NCBI RefSeq assembly: GCF_914484835.1
Contig: NZ_CAJZAR010000046.1
Span: 52,458 to 116,457 of the forward strand
Direction of reading: 5' to 3'
Length of the DNA stretch: 64,000 bases
Source of the DNA: Paraburkholderia tropica
GTDB lineage: Bacteria; Pseudomonadota; Gammaproteobacteria; Burkholderiales; Burkholderiaceae
In this document: in pieces, positions 17,157 to 26,264 of the stretch
Numbering within the stretch: position 1 is the first letter of the stretch
Layout of the letters: each line of letters starts with the position of its first letter
The notes under the pieces: generated by a model
Told to the model about the DNA's origin: nothing
Database searches by the model: none
The model's input: only the letters and a program-made list of their open reading frames with translations
Position numbers and translations under genes: made by a program

Positions 17157-17262
17157 CGCTGTTCGATCGCGCGGTCAACGTTCGCAACGTGACCGCGCCG
17201 GTCGTTGATGATTCGGCGCGCGGCGTCAGTGCGCGCTTTCCGCGCAAGACGCCACGCCTGCG

Positions 17263-18186
17263 TTAATCCGCGGCCTTCGCTACGCGGCCTTTCCCGACGA
17301 TCGCCAAAAACCGGCTCAGCGCGGGCGTCTCACGCGCCTCGTGCCAGACGAGCCAGAGTTCGGCGCGCGCCGCGCGTCCCGCAAGCGGACGCGCGACGAT
17401 ATCGGCACCCGCGAGCCGCGCGATCTCCTGCGGCACGATGCCGAATCCCAGCCCGGCGGCCACGAGGCCGACGATGCTGCCCACGTCCGACACTTTCCAC
17501 TTCGGTTGCAGCTTCACGCCCGCCTTCGCGGCGAGGTCCGTGACGACGCGCATCGTCCCGACATCATCGGGATCGGGAAAGCCCACCATCGGCTCCGTGG
17601 CAAGCCGCGCCAGCGGAATCTTCTCCAGCGCCGCGAGCGGATGACGCTTCGGCAAGATCACCACCAGTTCCTGACTCGAATGCACCCGATGGCGCAACGG
17701 CGCCTCGGCGGGCACGGGCGCGCGCACCAGCGCCACATCGAGTTCGCCCGCCTCCAGCGCCGCGAACAGCGTGCGCAAATTCTCGTCGCGCAACTCCAGT
17801 TCCACGTTCGGATGCGACTCGCGCATAGTCCGCAATTGCGCGGGAAAACTGCGCTCGAACATCGCCGACGCAACATAGCCGATGGCCAGCGTGCCCAGTT
17901 CGCCGCGCGCCGTGCGCCGCACCGCGTCGATTGCGTGACCGTGCAGCGCGAGCAGTTTCTGCGCCTCGGCGCGGAACGCCTCGCCCGCAGCGGTCAGGTC
18001 GATGCCGCGCTTGCGGCGATGGAAAAGGCGCACACCGAGCGCCTCTTCGAGGCCCTTGATCTGCTGGCTGAGCGCGGGCTGGGCCACGCCGAGTTGCTCG
18101 GCGGCGCGCGCCATGTGCAGCGTCTCGCACACGGCGAGAAACACCTGCAGGCGCCGCAGCGATGCGGAAGTGAGTAAAGAATCCAT
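17263..18186 (-). CDS. LysR-family transcriptional regulator
   Basis: The start is ATG 18186 (307 residues), which places the winged helix-turn-helix at the N-terminus (residues about 7-66, with VAQPALSQQIKGLEEALGVRLFHRRKRG). The C-terminal ligand-binding part (about 95-300) has the periplasmic-binding-protein-like fold of the family. It lies 77 bp beyond the start... of nothing divergent: its downstream neighbour ends elsewhere and the desaturase gene upstream is read in the same direction. The target cannot be named. The sequence resembles regulators of aromatic-acid and antibiotic-export genes in a general way only. Confidence 0.9.
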   Translation of the reverse strand: MDSLLTSASLRRLQVFLAVCETLHMARAAEQLGVAQPALSQQIKGLEEALGVRLFHRRKRGIDLTAAGEAFRAEAQKLLALHGHAIDAVRRTARGELGTLAIGYVASAMFERSFPAQLRTMRESHPNVELELRDENLRTLFAALEAGELDVALVRAPVPAEAPLRHRVHSSQELVVILPKRHPLAALEKIPLARLATEPMVGFPDPDDVGTMRVVTDLAAKAGVKLQPKWKVSDVGSIVGLVAAGLGFGIVPQEIARLAGADIVARPLAGRAARAELWLVWHEARETPALSRFLAIVGKGRVAKAAD

Positions 18187-18263
18187 AGGTTCCAGCCTAT
18201 CAATCTCGCGCGTCGATGTATATCGATCTTTTGGGTAAGACGCGAGCCAGGCTGGGAACTGAA

Positions 18264-19226
18264 TCAGACCACGCCGTTGCCGAACGGATGCACCGGTGCG
18301 TCGGTGGCCTTCCAGGCGTAGCGCCGCAGCAATTCGCCGTAGCCGCCGCGAATCACGAAGTCCGCGCATTTGTCCGCGTAATCCGCGCGGCGCAAATGGT
18401 AGGCGCGCGGCAGGTTGTACCACGCGAGCGACGGCAGATCGTGATGAACGAGATGGTAGTTATTGTTCAGAAAGAGCAGCCGCATGGCGGCGCCCGCCTC
18501 GTTGATCGCAATGCGCGCCTTCGGGTCCGGCACGGCGCGATGCTCGTACAGCGAGCGGATGGTCGCGAGCGACAGCGCGGGCCACGTCACGGCCAGCAGA
18601 TAAAACCACCACGGCACGCCCGCCCAGCGCTGCAGCGCGAACAGCAGCGCCACGACGCACACGGCATGCACGATCCACATCGGCGCATAACGGCGATCGC
18701 GCGTGCGCAGCGCGTCGAAGGCCGCGACGAGCACGGCGGCGGCGCTCATCGGCGGGTCCACCACCATTCTCCCTACGAAGCGCTTGCGCGCATGCCACAG
18801 CGCGCGCCGCCATGCGGGCCAGCGCTGCCACTGTTCGGCGGGGACGTAATTCGTCTCGGGATCGAGGCCCGGCAAGGTGAGCGCTTCGTCGCGATGATGT
18901 TCGAGATGCGTGTCGCGATAGAGCGTGTAAGGGAACCAGATCGTCAGCGGCGCGAAGCCCAGCAGTTTATTCAGGAATGCATATTGTGTTGGGTGGCCGT
19001 GCAGCAATTCGTGCTGCATCGACATATGCCACGCGCACAACACCGCAAGCAAAGGCGCGGCGGCAAGCAGCGAGAGCACGTGATGGCGCACCATCAACAG
19101 TGTGGCGAACCAGCCGCCGTACACGCCCGCGATCAGCAGCCACGTGGGCCATTCGGTGCGCGCCGCGAAGCGCGCTTCGAGCGCGGCCACTGCCTGCGCG
19201 TGCTCCGCGTCGAAATATTCCGCCAT
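18264..19226 (-). CDS. Membrane fatty acid desaturase
   Basis: The start is ATG 19226 (320 residues). The three histidine boxes of the membrane di-iron desaturase family are present: HELLHGH, HLEHH and HLVHH, with four hydrophobic segments between and around them. The enzyme introduces a double bond into acyl chains, or hydroxylates a related substrate, at the inner membrane using oxygen and reductant. The LysR gene lies 77 bp downstream on the same strand and could regulate or be cotranscribed with it. Substrate is unknown. Confidence 0.87.
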   Translation of the reverse strand: MAEYFDAEHAQAVAALEARFAARTEWPTWLLIAGVYGGWFATLLMVRHHVLSLLAAAPLLAVLCAWHMSMQHELLHGHPTQYAFLNKLLGFAPLTIWFPYTLYRDTHLEHHRDEALTLPGLDPETNYVPAEQWQRWPAWRRALWHARKRFVGRMVVDPPMSAAAVLVAAFDALRTRDRRYAPMWIVHAVCVVALLFALQRWAGVPWWFYLLAVTWPALSLATIRSLYEHRAVPDPKARIAINEAGAAMRLLFLNNNYHLVHHDLPSLAWYNLPRAYHLRRADYADKCADFVIRGGYGELLRRYAWKATDAPVHPFGNGVV

Positions 19227-19482
19227 GTTTGCCGCCTGCCACTTCACCCACGATGAGGCCGCAGTATAAGGACGCGTCGCGCGGCGCTCCAATAACGGAT
19301 TCGCACATCGTTATGACGATGCCGCGTGCAATGCGATATGCAAAGCGGCAGATAAGCATCTGACGATATCTTGGTTAGGCCGACGCTAAAACGGATTTAA
19401 GGTGACACACCATGCGCGATGAATGGGACGTTCAGGGCGCGCAATCATTTTCGAATAGCGTCATTCAAAGGCAGACCACACG

Positions 19483-20508
19483 ATGTCGAACGATCAACAC
19501 GACGGCCACCGCGCCAGCGGCTCGCGCCGCCAACTCCTGAAAGCCGCTGCGGGGGCGGCCACGCTGGCCACGATCCGCGCCGCCGCGGGCATCGGCGGTG
19601 CCGCCGCGCTCGCGCTGCAAAGCGGCGCGGCACGCGCGCAAGGCAACAAGGTGCTGCGCGTCGGCTTTCAGAAGTACGGGAATTTCGTCGTATTGAAAGC
19701 GCGCGGCACGCTCGAAAAGCGCCTCGCGCCGCTCGGTTATTCGGTGCAATGGCTTGAATTTCCCGGCGGTCCGCAATTGCTCGAAGGTCTTAATGCGGGT
19801 GCTGTCGATGTGGGCACGGTCGGCGAAACGCCGCCAATCTTCGCGCAGGCAGGCGGCGTGGATTTCGTTTATATCGCGAGCGAACCGCCCGCGCCGAAGG
19901 GCGAGGCCATCGTGGTCCAGCAGGATTCGCCGATTCGCACGGTCGCCGATCTGCGCGGCAAACGCGTGGCCTTCAATAAAGGCTCGAACGTGCACTATCT
20001 GCTCGTGAAGGCGCTGCAAAAGGCCAATCTCAAGTACGAGGATATTCAGCCCGTTTATCTCGCGCCCGCCGACGCGCGCGCCGCGTTCACGAGCCGCAGC
20101 GTCGATGCGTGGGTGATCTGGGACCCGTACCTCGCCGCGATCGAACGTCAGGCGAACGCGCGCACGATCGCCAACGGCGAGCATCTCGTCGACAACGTGC
20201 AGTACTACATCGCGACCCGCAAGTTCGCCGATGCGCAGCCGCAGGCCGTGCGCGCGCTGCTCGACGAACTGATCGCCGTGGATAACTTCGCGCGCGACAA
20301 CATCCCGGCCGTCGCCGCGCAACTGTCGCCGCTGGTCGGGCTCGATACCGCTACGCTCGAAGTGGCCCTCAAGCGCGCCGGTTACGGCGTGCGGCCCATC
20401 GATGCGGCCACGCTCGCCTATCAGCAGCAGATCGCGGACACTTTCACCGAACTCAAGCTCATCCCGCGCAAGCTCGTGGTCGCCGAGGCGCGCTGGCAGA
20501 CCACCTGA
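19483..20508 (+). CDS. Aliphatic sulfonate-type ABC substrate-binding protein (SsuA-like)
   Basis: A 341-residue periplasmic binding protein. The N-terminus has a Tat-type signal (SRRQLLKAA) with a hydrophobic stretch and a cleavage site near ARAQG (about 53). The mature part matches SsuA/TauA/NrtA-type proteins: LRVGFQKYGNFVVLKARGTL, the FPGGPQLLEGLNAGAVDVG region, and the GEAIVVQ segment. These bind aliphatic sulfonates, taurine or nitrate for sulfur or nitrogen supply. The permease, ATPase and SsuD-type monooxygenase genes are missing here, so it is an orphan that must use a transporter encoded elsewhere. Confidence 0.85.
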   Translation: MSNDQHDGHRASGSRRQLLKAAAGAATLATIRAAAGIGGAAALALQSGAARAQGNKVLRVGFQKYGNFVVLKARGTLEKRLAPLGYSVQWLEFPGGPQLLEGLNAGAVDVGTVGETPPIFAQAGGVDFVYIASEPPAPKGEAIVVQQDSPIRTVADLRGKRVAFNKGSNVHYLLVKALQKANLKYEDIQPVYLAPADARAAFTSRSVDAWVIWDPYLAAIERQANARTIANGEHLVDNVQYYIATRKFADAQPQAVRALLDELIAVDNFARDNIPAVAAQLSPLVGLDTATLEVALKRAGYGVRPIDAATLAYQQQIADTFTELKLIPRKLVVAEARWQTT

Positions 20509-20657
20509 TCGGCAATACACTGAAGCGCTCGCCGTGCGCACTGTCCGCACGGCGGCGGCTTCCCGCAGACACTTTCAGCGGACAGTTCCGGGGGACACTT
20601 CGGCCGGACACTTCGCGCCCACCCGTCCCCACGCCGTACCGGCAGACACCCTGCAAT

Positions 20658-20678
20658 CTGTACCGGTACTGTACCGAG
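20658..20678. promoter_or_regulatory. Candidate MocR operator upstream of lysE
   Basis: Two direct copies of CTGTACC at 20658-20664 and 20669-20675 (period 11 bp), the second continuing into GAG. The same elements occur next to the MocR gene at 22820-22839. The site is 68 bp upstream of the LysE start. Confidence 0.45.
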
Positions 20679-20745
20679 ACACGCAGCTAGACTGGCTCCA
20701 TCCTGATCGATACGATCGCCCTCGTTTCACCGGAGTCACCGCCTC

Positions 20746-21372
20746 ATGCTGCCAGACATGCTCAGCGCCCTGCCCGCCGGCATGCTGTTCGTCATCGTCA
20801 CGACCATCACGCCCGGCCCCAATAACACCATGCTGCTCGCCTCGGGCGTCAATTTCGGCTTCCGGCGCACGGTGCCGCATATTCTCGGCATCAGCGCGGG
20901 CGTTGTGGTGTTGATGCTCTCGGTGGGTTTTGGGCTCGGTCAGGCGTTTCGCCACGTCCCCATGCTCTACACCGCGCTCGAAGCCGCGAGCGTGGCGTAT
21001 CTGCTGTGGCTCGCGTGGAAGATCGGCACCTCGGGCGACCTCAAGATGAAAAGCGGCGAGCGCCGCCCCATGCGTTTTCACGAGGCCATCGCGTTCCAGT
21101 GGATCAATCCCAAGGCGTGGATGATGGTGCTCACCGCCGCGACCACGATTCGTCTTTCGGCCGACTTCGGCATGAATACCGTCGTGATGGCCGCGCTGTT
21201 CTATGTGATCGGCCTGCCCTGCATCTGCGTGTGGGCAGCGTTCGGCACCGGCATGCGCCGCTTTCTCGCCGATCCGCGCCGCTTGCGCGCGTTCAATATC
21301 GCCATGGCGCTGTCGCTGGTCGCTTCGATGTATCCGCTGCTCGCGCATCTTGCCCAGCTCGTGCAAGGCTGA
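20746..21372 (+). CDS. LysE-family amino acid exporter
   Basis: A 208-residue inner membrane protein with about six hydrophobic segments and the family signature near the N-terminus (TPGPNNTMLLASG). LysE/RhtB proteins export lysine, threonine, homoserine or other amino acids and their analogues. A CGGAG ribosome site precedes ATG 20746. The gene converges on the MocR gene with only 18 bp between the stops. Shared upstream repeats suggest that MocR controls it. Confidence 0.9.
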   Translation: MLPDMLSALPAGMLFVIVTTITPGPNNTMLLASGVNFGFRRTVPHILGISAGVVVLMLSVGFGLGQAFRHVPMLYTALEAASVAYLLWLAWKIGTSGDLKMKSGERRPMRFHEAIAFQWINPKAWMMVLTAATTIRLSADFGMNTVVMAALFYVIGLPCICVWAAFGTGMRRFLADPRRLRAFNIAMALSLVASMYPLLAHLAQLVQG

Positions 21373-21390
21373 GCATTTCGTCAGGATGAC

Positions 21391-22806
21391 TTAGAAGTTT
21401 CCGCTGCTCACGCGCTCGATGAAACGCCAGAGTGCGTCGTCGAGCGAGTACGGCGCATTGAAGCGGAACCAGCTGCTGGCCGCATCGTCGGGCCGGAAAT
21501 ACGAGCCCGGCGCGAGCCAGATGCCGTCGCGCAGCGCGGCAGTCGCGAGTGCGCCCGCACGCGCGGCTTCCACCGGCAGACGCACCCAGACGAACAGTCC
21601 CGCGCGCGGCCGGCAGAACGGTTCGAGCCCGAGCGCGTCGATGCGCTCCTCGAACGCCGCGTGCGCGCTTTTCAATTGCTCGTTGACGATTTCGACATGG
21701 CGCGCATAGCGCCCTTCGAGCAGCACCTTGTCGACGATGCGCTCGATTGTTTGCGAGGACGTGAGCCCCACCGCCATCTTCGCGCGGGCCAGTTCGCGCA
21801 GCACGTCGCGCTCCGCGACGACATAGCCGCAACGCAGTGACGGCGTGACCGTCTTCGAAAATCCGCCCACGTAGAGCACGCGCTGCAGGCCCTCCATCGC
21901 CGCGAGCAGCGGCGCGCCCGGCGGCGCGAGTTCGCGGCTGACGTCGTCTTCGACCACCCACATGCGCTCGCGCTCGGCGATCTGCAGCAGGCGGAACGCG
22001 TTCGCCATCGTGAAGGTCGCGCCGGTGGGATTTTGCAGCGTCGTGTTCACGAAGATCGCCTTGGGCCGATGGGCGGCGACCTGCTGTTCGAGCGCGTCGA
22101 GATCGAGCCCGGCGGGCGTGCGCGGCACGCCGTGCACGGTCAGCCCCGCGAGCTTGAGAATCTGCAGCAGATTGCAGTAGCCGGGGTCTTCGACCAGTAC
22201 AGTGTCGCCGGGCCGCAGTAGCGTGCGCACGATCAGATCGAGCCCCTGCGTCGCGCCCTGCGTGAGCAGCACGTTGCCGACCTCGACCGGCAGCCCCTGG
22301 CGATCCAGTTGCGCCGCCACGCGTTCGCGCAGCGGCGCGAAACCGTACGGATGCCCGTAGTCGCCCAGACGCACGGCCGGCACGCGGCTCGTCGCGCGCA
22401 GCGCATGGTGCAGCCCCGTTTCGTTGATCCACTCGCCCGGCATCCAGCCGCAGCCAGCCTTGATCGGCACCGAGTGATCGGCGAAAACGTCGGACAGCAG
22501 CCAGGTGGCGGCGAGCGCGGGCGGCTGCCAGCCCGCCGCACTGGCCCGCGGCGCCTCGGTGCGCTGCGCCACGCGATAGCCGGAACCGCGCCGGGCCACG
22601 ACCAGTCCCATCGACACCAGCCGGTTGTACGCTTCCGTCACCGTATAGGTCGAGAGCGCGTGCGACTGCGCGAGCTGACGCACCGAAGGCAGCAGCGCGC
22701 CCGTGCGCAAGGTATGGGCTTCGATCGCGCGTGAAAAAGCACGCACGATCTGTTCGACGAGCGTCGTGGAGGCCTGGCGGCCGCGTTCCAGTTCGATTTC
22801 GATCAT
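21391..22806 (-). CDS. MocR-type regulator (GntR helix-turn-helix + aminotransferase fold)
   Basis: The start is ATG 22806 (471 residues). The N-terminal GntR winged helix (about 10-75, with LPSVRQLAQSHALSTYTVTEAYNRL) is fused to an inactive-type class I aminotransferase domain (about 105-465) that keeps the PLP lysine in GGFSKTVTPSLRCGYV. MocR proteins sense PLP or PLP-amine adducts and usually control a neighbouring gene for amine or vitamin B6 metabolism. Here the divergent gene is an omega-amino acid:pyruvate aminotransferase, 155 bp away, and the convergent one a LysE exporter. Both are good candidate targets. Confidence 0.9.
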   Translation of the reverse strand: MIEIELERGRQASTTLVEQIVRAFSRAIEAHTLRTGALLPSVRQLAQSHALSTYTVTEAYNRLVSMGLVVARRGSGYRVAQRTEAPRASAAGWQPPALAATWLLSDVFADHSVPIKAGCGWMPGEWINETGLHHALRATSRVPAVRLGDYGHPYGFAPLRERVAAQLDRQGLPVEVGNVLLTQGATQGLDLIVRTLLRPGDTVLVEDPGYCNLLQILKLAGLTVHGVPRTPAGLDLDALEQQVAAHRPKAIFVNTTLQNPTGATFTMANAFRLLQIAERERMWVVEDDVSRELAPPGAPLLAAMEGLQRVLYVGGFSKTVTPSLRCGYVVAERDVLRELARAKMAVGLTSSQTIERIVDKVLLEGRYARHVEIVNEQLKSAHAAFEERIDALGLEPFCRPRAGLFVWVRLPVEAARAGALATAALRDGIWLAPGSYFRPDDAASSWFRFNAPYSLDDALWRFIERVSSGNF

Positions 22807-22819
22807 AAGGTGGCGTCGA

Positions 22820-22839
22820 CTGTACCCTGCCGTACCGAG
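22820..22839. promoter_or_regulatory. Candidate MocR operator in the mocR-aminotransferase gap
   Basis: CTGTACC (22820-22826) followed after five bases by GTACCGAG (22832-22839), then TACAG and a further ATACAG. It begins 14 bp upstream of the MocR start codon, a place suited to autoregulation. The near copy upstream of lysE supports a shared regulator. Confidence 0.45.
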
Positions 22840-22961
22840 TACAGACCAATACAGTTGAGACAAATTGTCCAGCACAGTTATCAGCGCAGTATAGAGACTG
22901 TATCTGCCGCGCTTCAAGCCCCGGCGATAGAGTCTGTCAAACCACCTCAGGAGGAACACCC

Positions 22962-24290
22962 ATGACTTCGCGCCCCGTCATCGACGACCTGTCGTCGTTC
23001 TGGATGCCGTTCACGGCCAACCGTCAGTTCAAGGGCGCGCCGCGCCTGCTCGAATCGGCCAAGGGCATGTATTACCGCACGACCGACGGCCGCGAGGTGC
23101 TCGACGGCAGCGCGGGTCTGTGGTGCGTGAACGCAGGCCATGCGCGCGAGGAAATCGTCGCGGCGATCGCCCAGCAGGCCGGCACGCTCGATTTCGCGCC
23201 GACCTTCCAGATGGGTCACCCGCTCGCCTTCGAAGCGGCCAGCAAGATTGCCGAAATCATGCCGGAAGGGCTCGACCGCATTTTCTTCACGAACTCGGGT
23301 TCGGAGTCCGTGGATACGGCGCTCAAGATCGCGCTCGCCTACCATCGCTCGCGCGGCGAAGGCCAGCGCACCAAGCTGATCGGCCGCGAGCGCGGCTATC
23401 ACGGCGTGGGCTTCGGCGGCATTTCGGTCGGCGGCATCGGGCCGAACCGCAAGGCGTATTCGGGCCAGTTGCTGCCCGCCATCGACCATCTGCCGCACAC
23501 GCACAATCTGGAGCACAACGCGTTTTCGAAGGGCCAGCCGGCCTGGGGCGCGCATCTCGCCGAGGACCTCGAACGCATCGTCGCCCTGCACGACGCCTCG
23601 ACCATCGCGGCCGTGATCGTGGAGCCGGTCGCCGGTTCGACGGGCGTGCTGATTCCGCCGCAAGGCTATCTGCAACGTCTGCGCGAGATCTGCACGAAGC
23701 ACGGCATCGTGCTGATTTTCGACGAAGTGATCACGGGTTTCGGCCGTCTCGGCAAGGCCACGGCGAGCGAGTATTTCGGCGTCACGCCCGACATCATCAC
23801 GATGGCGAAGGCGATCAACAACGCCGCCGTGCCGATGGGCGGCGTGGCCGTGAGCCGCACGATCCACGACACGGTCGTGAACAGCGGCGCGCCGGGCGCG
23901 ATCGAACTCTTCCACGGCTACACCTATTCGGCGCACCCGCTCGCGTGTGCCGCCGCGATCGCCACGCAGGATCTGTATCGTCGCGACGGCCTGTTCGAGC
24001 GCGCCAACAGCCTCGCGCCGAAGTTCGAAGCCGCGGCGCACGCGCTGCGCGACGCGAAGCACGTGAAGGACGTCCGCAATCTGGGCCTCGTCGCGGGCAT
24101 CGAACTGGACTCGCGCGACGGCGCACCGGGCGCGCGCGCCTATGAAGTGTTCGTGAAGTGTTTCGAAGCGGGCGTGCTGATCCGCTTCACCGGCGACATT
24201 CTGGCGTTCTCGCCGCCGCTGATCGTCACGGAAGAAGAGATCGAGCGTCTCTTCGGCACCGTGCGCGACGTGCTCGCCAAGGTGCAATAA
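22962..24290 (+). CDS. bauA: Omega-amino acid--pyruvate aminotransferase
   Basis: A 442-residue class III PLP aminotransferase. The PLP lysine is Lys283 in ITMAKAINN, and Asp254 in IFDEV contacts the pyridine nitrogen. The start sequence (SFWMPFTANRQFK) and length match beta-alanine:pyruvate transaminase (BauA). The reaction turns beta-alanine and pyruvate into malonate semialdehyde and alanine; many homologues also accept other omega-amines. The usual partner, a malonate semialdehyde dehydrogenase, is absent. AGGAGG stands eight bases before the start, and a strong terminator follows the gene. Confidence 0.92.
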   Translation: MTSRPVIDDLSSFWMPFTANRQFKGAPRLLESAKGMYYRTTDGREVLDGSAGLWCVNAGHAREEIVAAIAQQAGTLDFAPTFQMGHPLAFEAASKIAEIMPEGLDRIFFTNSGSESVDTALKIALAYHRSRGEGQRTKLIGRERGYHGVGFGGISVGGIGPNRKAYSGQLLPAIDHLPHTHNLEHNAFSKGQPAWGAHLAEDLERIVALHDASTIAAVIVEPVAGSTGVLIPPQGYLQRLREICTKHGIVLIFDEVITGFGRLGKATASEYFGVTPDIITMAKAINNAAVPMGGVAVSRTIHDTVVNSGAPGAIELFHGYTYSAHPLACAAAIATQDLYRRDGLFERANSLAPKFEAAAHALRDAKHVKDVRNLGLVAGIELDSRDGAPGARAYEVFVKCFEAGVLIRFTGDILAFSPPLIVTEEEIERLFGTVRDVLAKVQ

Positions 24291-24335
24291 CGCAGCTTCG
24301 CTGCCGTGCTTCGGCGCGGCGCGCAAGGCAATCGG

Positions 24336-24362
24336 GCGGCCCGCTTCGGGCCGCTTTTTTTT
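24336..24362 (+). terminator. Rho-independent terminator after the aminotransferase
   Basis: An 8-bp GC stem (24336-24343 with 24347-24354, three-base loop) followed by eight T. It ends the aminotransferase transcript, so the next two genes need their own promoter. Confidence 0.9.
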
Positions 24363-24480
24363 CGCCGCCCGCCTGGCGCGCGCACGGTTCGGGCAAGCCG
24401 CGCGCCATCGGCGTATCGTGGGGTTATCGACACATCAATGCGCTGCCGGGCCGCACGCGGCAGCGGCCGGAGGGATTGCG

Positions 24481-24729
24481 ATGAAGACACCAATCCGCGT
24501 GGGAACGCATATCGAAGGCGTTCACTGGGTGGCCGAATATCTCGCGCCGACACTGCAAATCCGCGTGTTCCGCGAAGGCCGCGAAATCGAAACCATCGCG
24601 GCGCCCACCTCGCTGTTCGGCGACGAAGCCGACGCGGGCTCCGCGAGCGACGATGCGAGCCGCGCCGAGGACGCCGCCGTGCTCGCCGTCCTCAAACATT
24701 ACGTGGCCGAGCGCAATCCCGAGGAGTGA
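24481..24729 (+). CDS. Small conserved-looking acidic protein
   Basis: An 82-residue protein starting at ATG 24481, with GGAGGG six bases before it. It begins with a beta-rich stretch ([21 protein letters not shown]) in about 20 residues and continues with an acidic Ala/Asp/Ser-rich part and a terminal helix. It ends 2 bp before the flavoprotein gene, so the two are cotranscribed and translationally coupled. Function unknown. Confidence 0.7.
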   Translation: MKTPIRVGTHIEGVHWVAEYLAPTLQIRVFREGREIETIAAPTSLFGDEADAGSASDDASRAEDAAVLAVLKHYVAERNPEE

Positions 24730-24731
24730 CC

Positions 24732-25841
24732 ATGACCGACGGCGCCGAACGTTTGCCCGAGCCCGCCATCTCCGCGCGCTCGCGGCCCGCCGCCGCGCAC
24801 GCGACGCCCATCGAAACCGATGCGCTGATCGTCGGCGCCGGTCCCGTGGGGCTGTTTCAGGTCTTTGAATTGGGGCTGCTCGAAATCCGCGCGCACGTGG
24901 TCGATTCGCTGCCGATGGTCGGCGGTCAATGCGCCGAGCTGTATCCCGACAAACCGATCTACGACATTCCGGCGATTCCCGTCTGCACGGGGCGGCAACT
25001 CGTCGATTCGCTGATGAAGCAGATCGAGCCGTTCGGCGCAACGTTTCATCTGGGCGAGGAAGTGCAGATCGTCGAGCGGCGCGGCGACGGACGCTTTTTC
25101 GTGCAAACCTCGAAAGGCACGCAGTTCCTCACGAAAACCGTGTTCATCGCGGCAGGCGTAGGATCGTTTCAGCCGCGCACGCTGAAATTGAGCGGCATCG
25201 AACGCTATCGCGACACGCAACTGTTCTATCGCGTGCGCGATCCCGAGCAGTTCCGCGACAAGGACATCGTGATTTGCGGCGGCGGCGATTCGGCGCTCGA
25301 TTGGGCGCTGCGCCTCGTCGACGTCGCGCAGAGCGTGATTCTGCTACACCGGCGCGAGCAGTTTCGCGCGATGCCCGCCTCGGTTGCGCGCATGCGCACG
25401 CTCTGCGAGGAATGGCGCATGCAATCGATCGTCGGCCAGATCACGGGTTTCGATGAAGAGGACGGCACGCTCAAGCGCATCAAGGTCACGGGCGGCGACG
25501 GCGTTACGCGCTCGCTCGAACTTGAGTATTTGCTCGTGTTTTACGGCCTCTCGCCGCAACTCGGACCGATCGCGCAATGGGGCGTCGAACTGGACCGCAA
25601 GCAATTGCCCGTCGATACCGCGCGCTTCGAAACGAGCGTGCCCGGCATCTTCGCCGTGGGCGATATCAACACGTATCCGGGCAAGAAGAAGTTGATCCTC
25701 TCGGGCTTTCACGAAACCGCGCTCGCGGCTTTCGGCGCAGCGCGCCATGTCTTTCCCGAGAAGAAAATCCATCTGCAATACACGACGACGAGTACACGCC
25801 TGCACGAAGTGCTGGGCGTGAGCTCGCCGTCGATGGACTAA
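24732..25841 (+). CDS. Ferredoxin--NADP(+) reductase, thioredoxin reductase-like type
   Basis: The start ATG 24732 follows GAGGAG. The 369-residue flavoprotein has an FAD site ([17 protein letters not shown] near residue 33) and an NADP site ([14 protein letters not shown] near residue 180). The thioredoxin reductase active-site CxxC is absent from the place where it belongs, which marks the type-2 ferredoxin/flavodoxin-NADP reductases found in Bacillus (YumC) and Burkholderiales. The enzyme moves electrons between NADPH and ferredoxin. It converges on pcaC with 24 bp between the stops. Confidence 0.88.
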   Translation: MTDGAERLPEPAISARSRPAAAHATPIETDALIVGAGPVGLFQVFELGLLEIRAHVVDSLPMVGGQCAELYPDKPIYDIPAIPVCTGRQLVDSLMKQIEPFGATFHLGEEVQIVERRGDGRFFVQTSKGTQFLTKTVFIAAGVGSFQPRTLKLSGIERYRDTQLFYRVRDPEQFRDKDIVICGGGDSALDWALRLVDVAQSVILLHRREQFRAMPASVARMRTLCEEWRMQSIVGQITGFDEEDGTLKRIKVTGGDGVTRSLELEYLLVFYGLSPQLGPIAQWGVELDRKQLPVDTARFETSVPGIFAVGDINTYPGKKKLILSGFHETALAAFGAARHVFPEKKIHLQYTTTSTRLHEVLGVSSPSMD

Positions 25842-25865
25842 AGCGTTTGAAGCGATGAAACCGCT

Positions 25866-26264
25866 TTACGCGCCGGCTGCCGGTGCAGCGTCTTCCTCAC
25901 GGAAAATGCGGTCGGCCAGATGGAAGGCCGAATTGGCCGCGGGCACGCCGCAATAGATGGCCGTTTGCAGCAGCACTTCCTTGATTTCGTCGCGCGTCAC
26001 GCCGTTGTTCTTCGCGGCGCGCAGATGGAGCGCGAGCTCCTCGTTGCGGTTGAGCGCGACCATCATCGAAATCGTGAGCAGGCTGCGCGTGTGACGCGGC
26101 AGACCTTCGCGCGTCCAGATCTCGCCCCACGCATAGCGCGAAATGAGTTTCTGGAATTCTTCGGTCAGGTCGGTGCGGTTCGCAATGGAGCGGTCGACGT
26201 GCGCGTCGCCCAGCACGGCGCGGCGCACTTTCAGGCCGGCTTCGTAACGATCGTCTTCGTTCAT
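25866..26264 (-). CDS. pcaC: 4-Carboxymuconolactone decarboxylase
   Basis: A 132-residue all-helical protein of the carboxymuconolactone decarboxylase (AhpD-like) family, seen in DRSIANRTDLTEEFQ and ...EVLLQTAIYCGVPAANSAFH. It removes CO2 from gamma-carboxymuconolactone to give beta-ketoadipate enol-lactone. It is the last gene of the pca operon and its start overlaps the pcaD stop (ATGA), so the decarboxylase and the hydrolase that follows it in the pathway are made together. In some bacteria the two are fused as PcaL. Confidence 0.93.
   Translation of the reverse strand: MNEDDRYEAGLKVRRAVLGDAHVDRSIANRTDLTEEFQKLISRYAWGEIWTREGLPRHTRSLLTISMMVALNRNEELALHLRAAKNNGVTRDEIKEVLLQTAIYCGVPAANSAFHLADRIFREEDAAPAAGA

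Noticed and set aside
21391..22806. A catalytic aminotransferase
   Set aside because: The aminotransferase fold is fused to a GntR helix-turn-helix, which marks a MocR regulator and not an enzyme.
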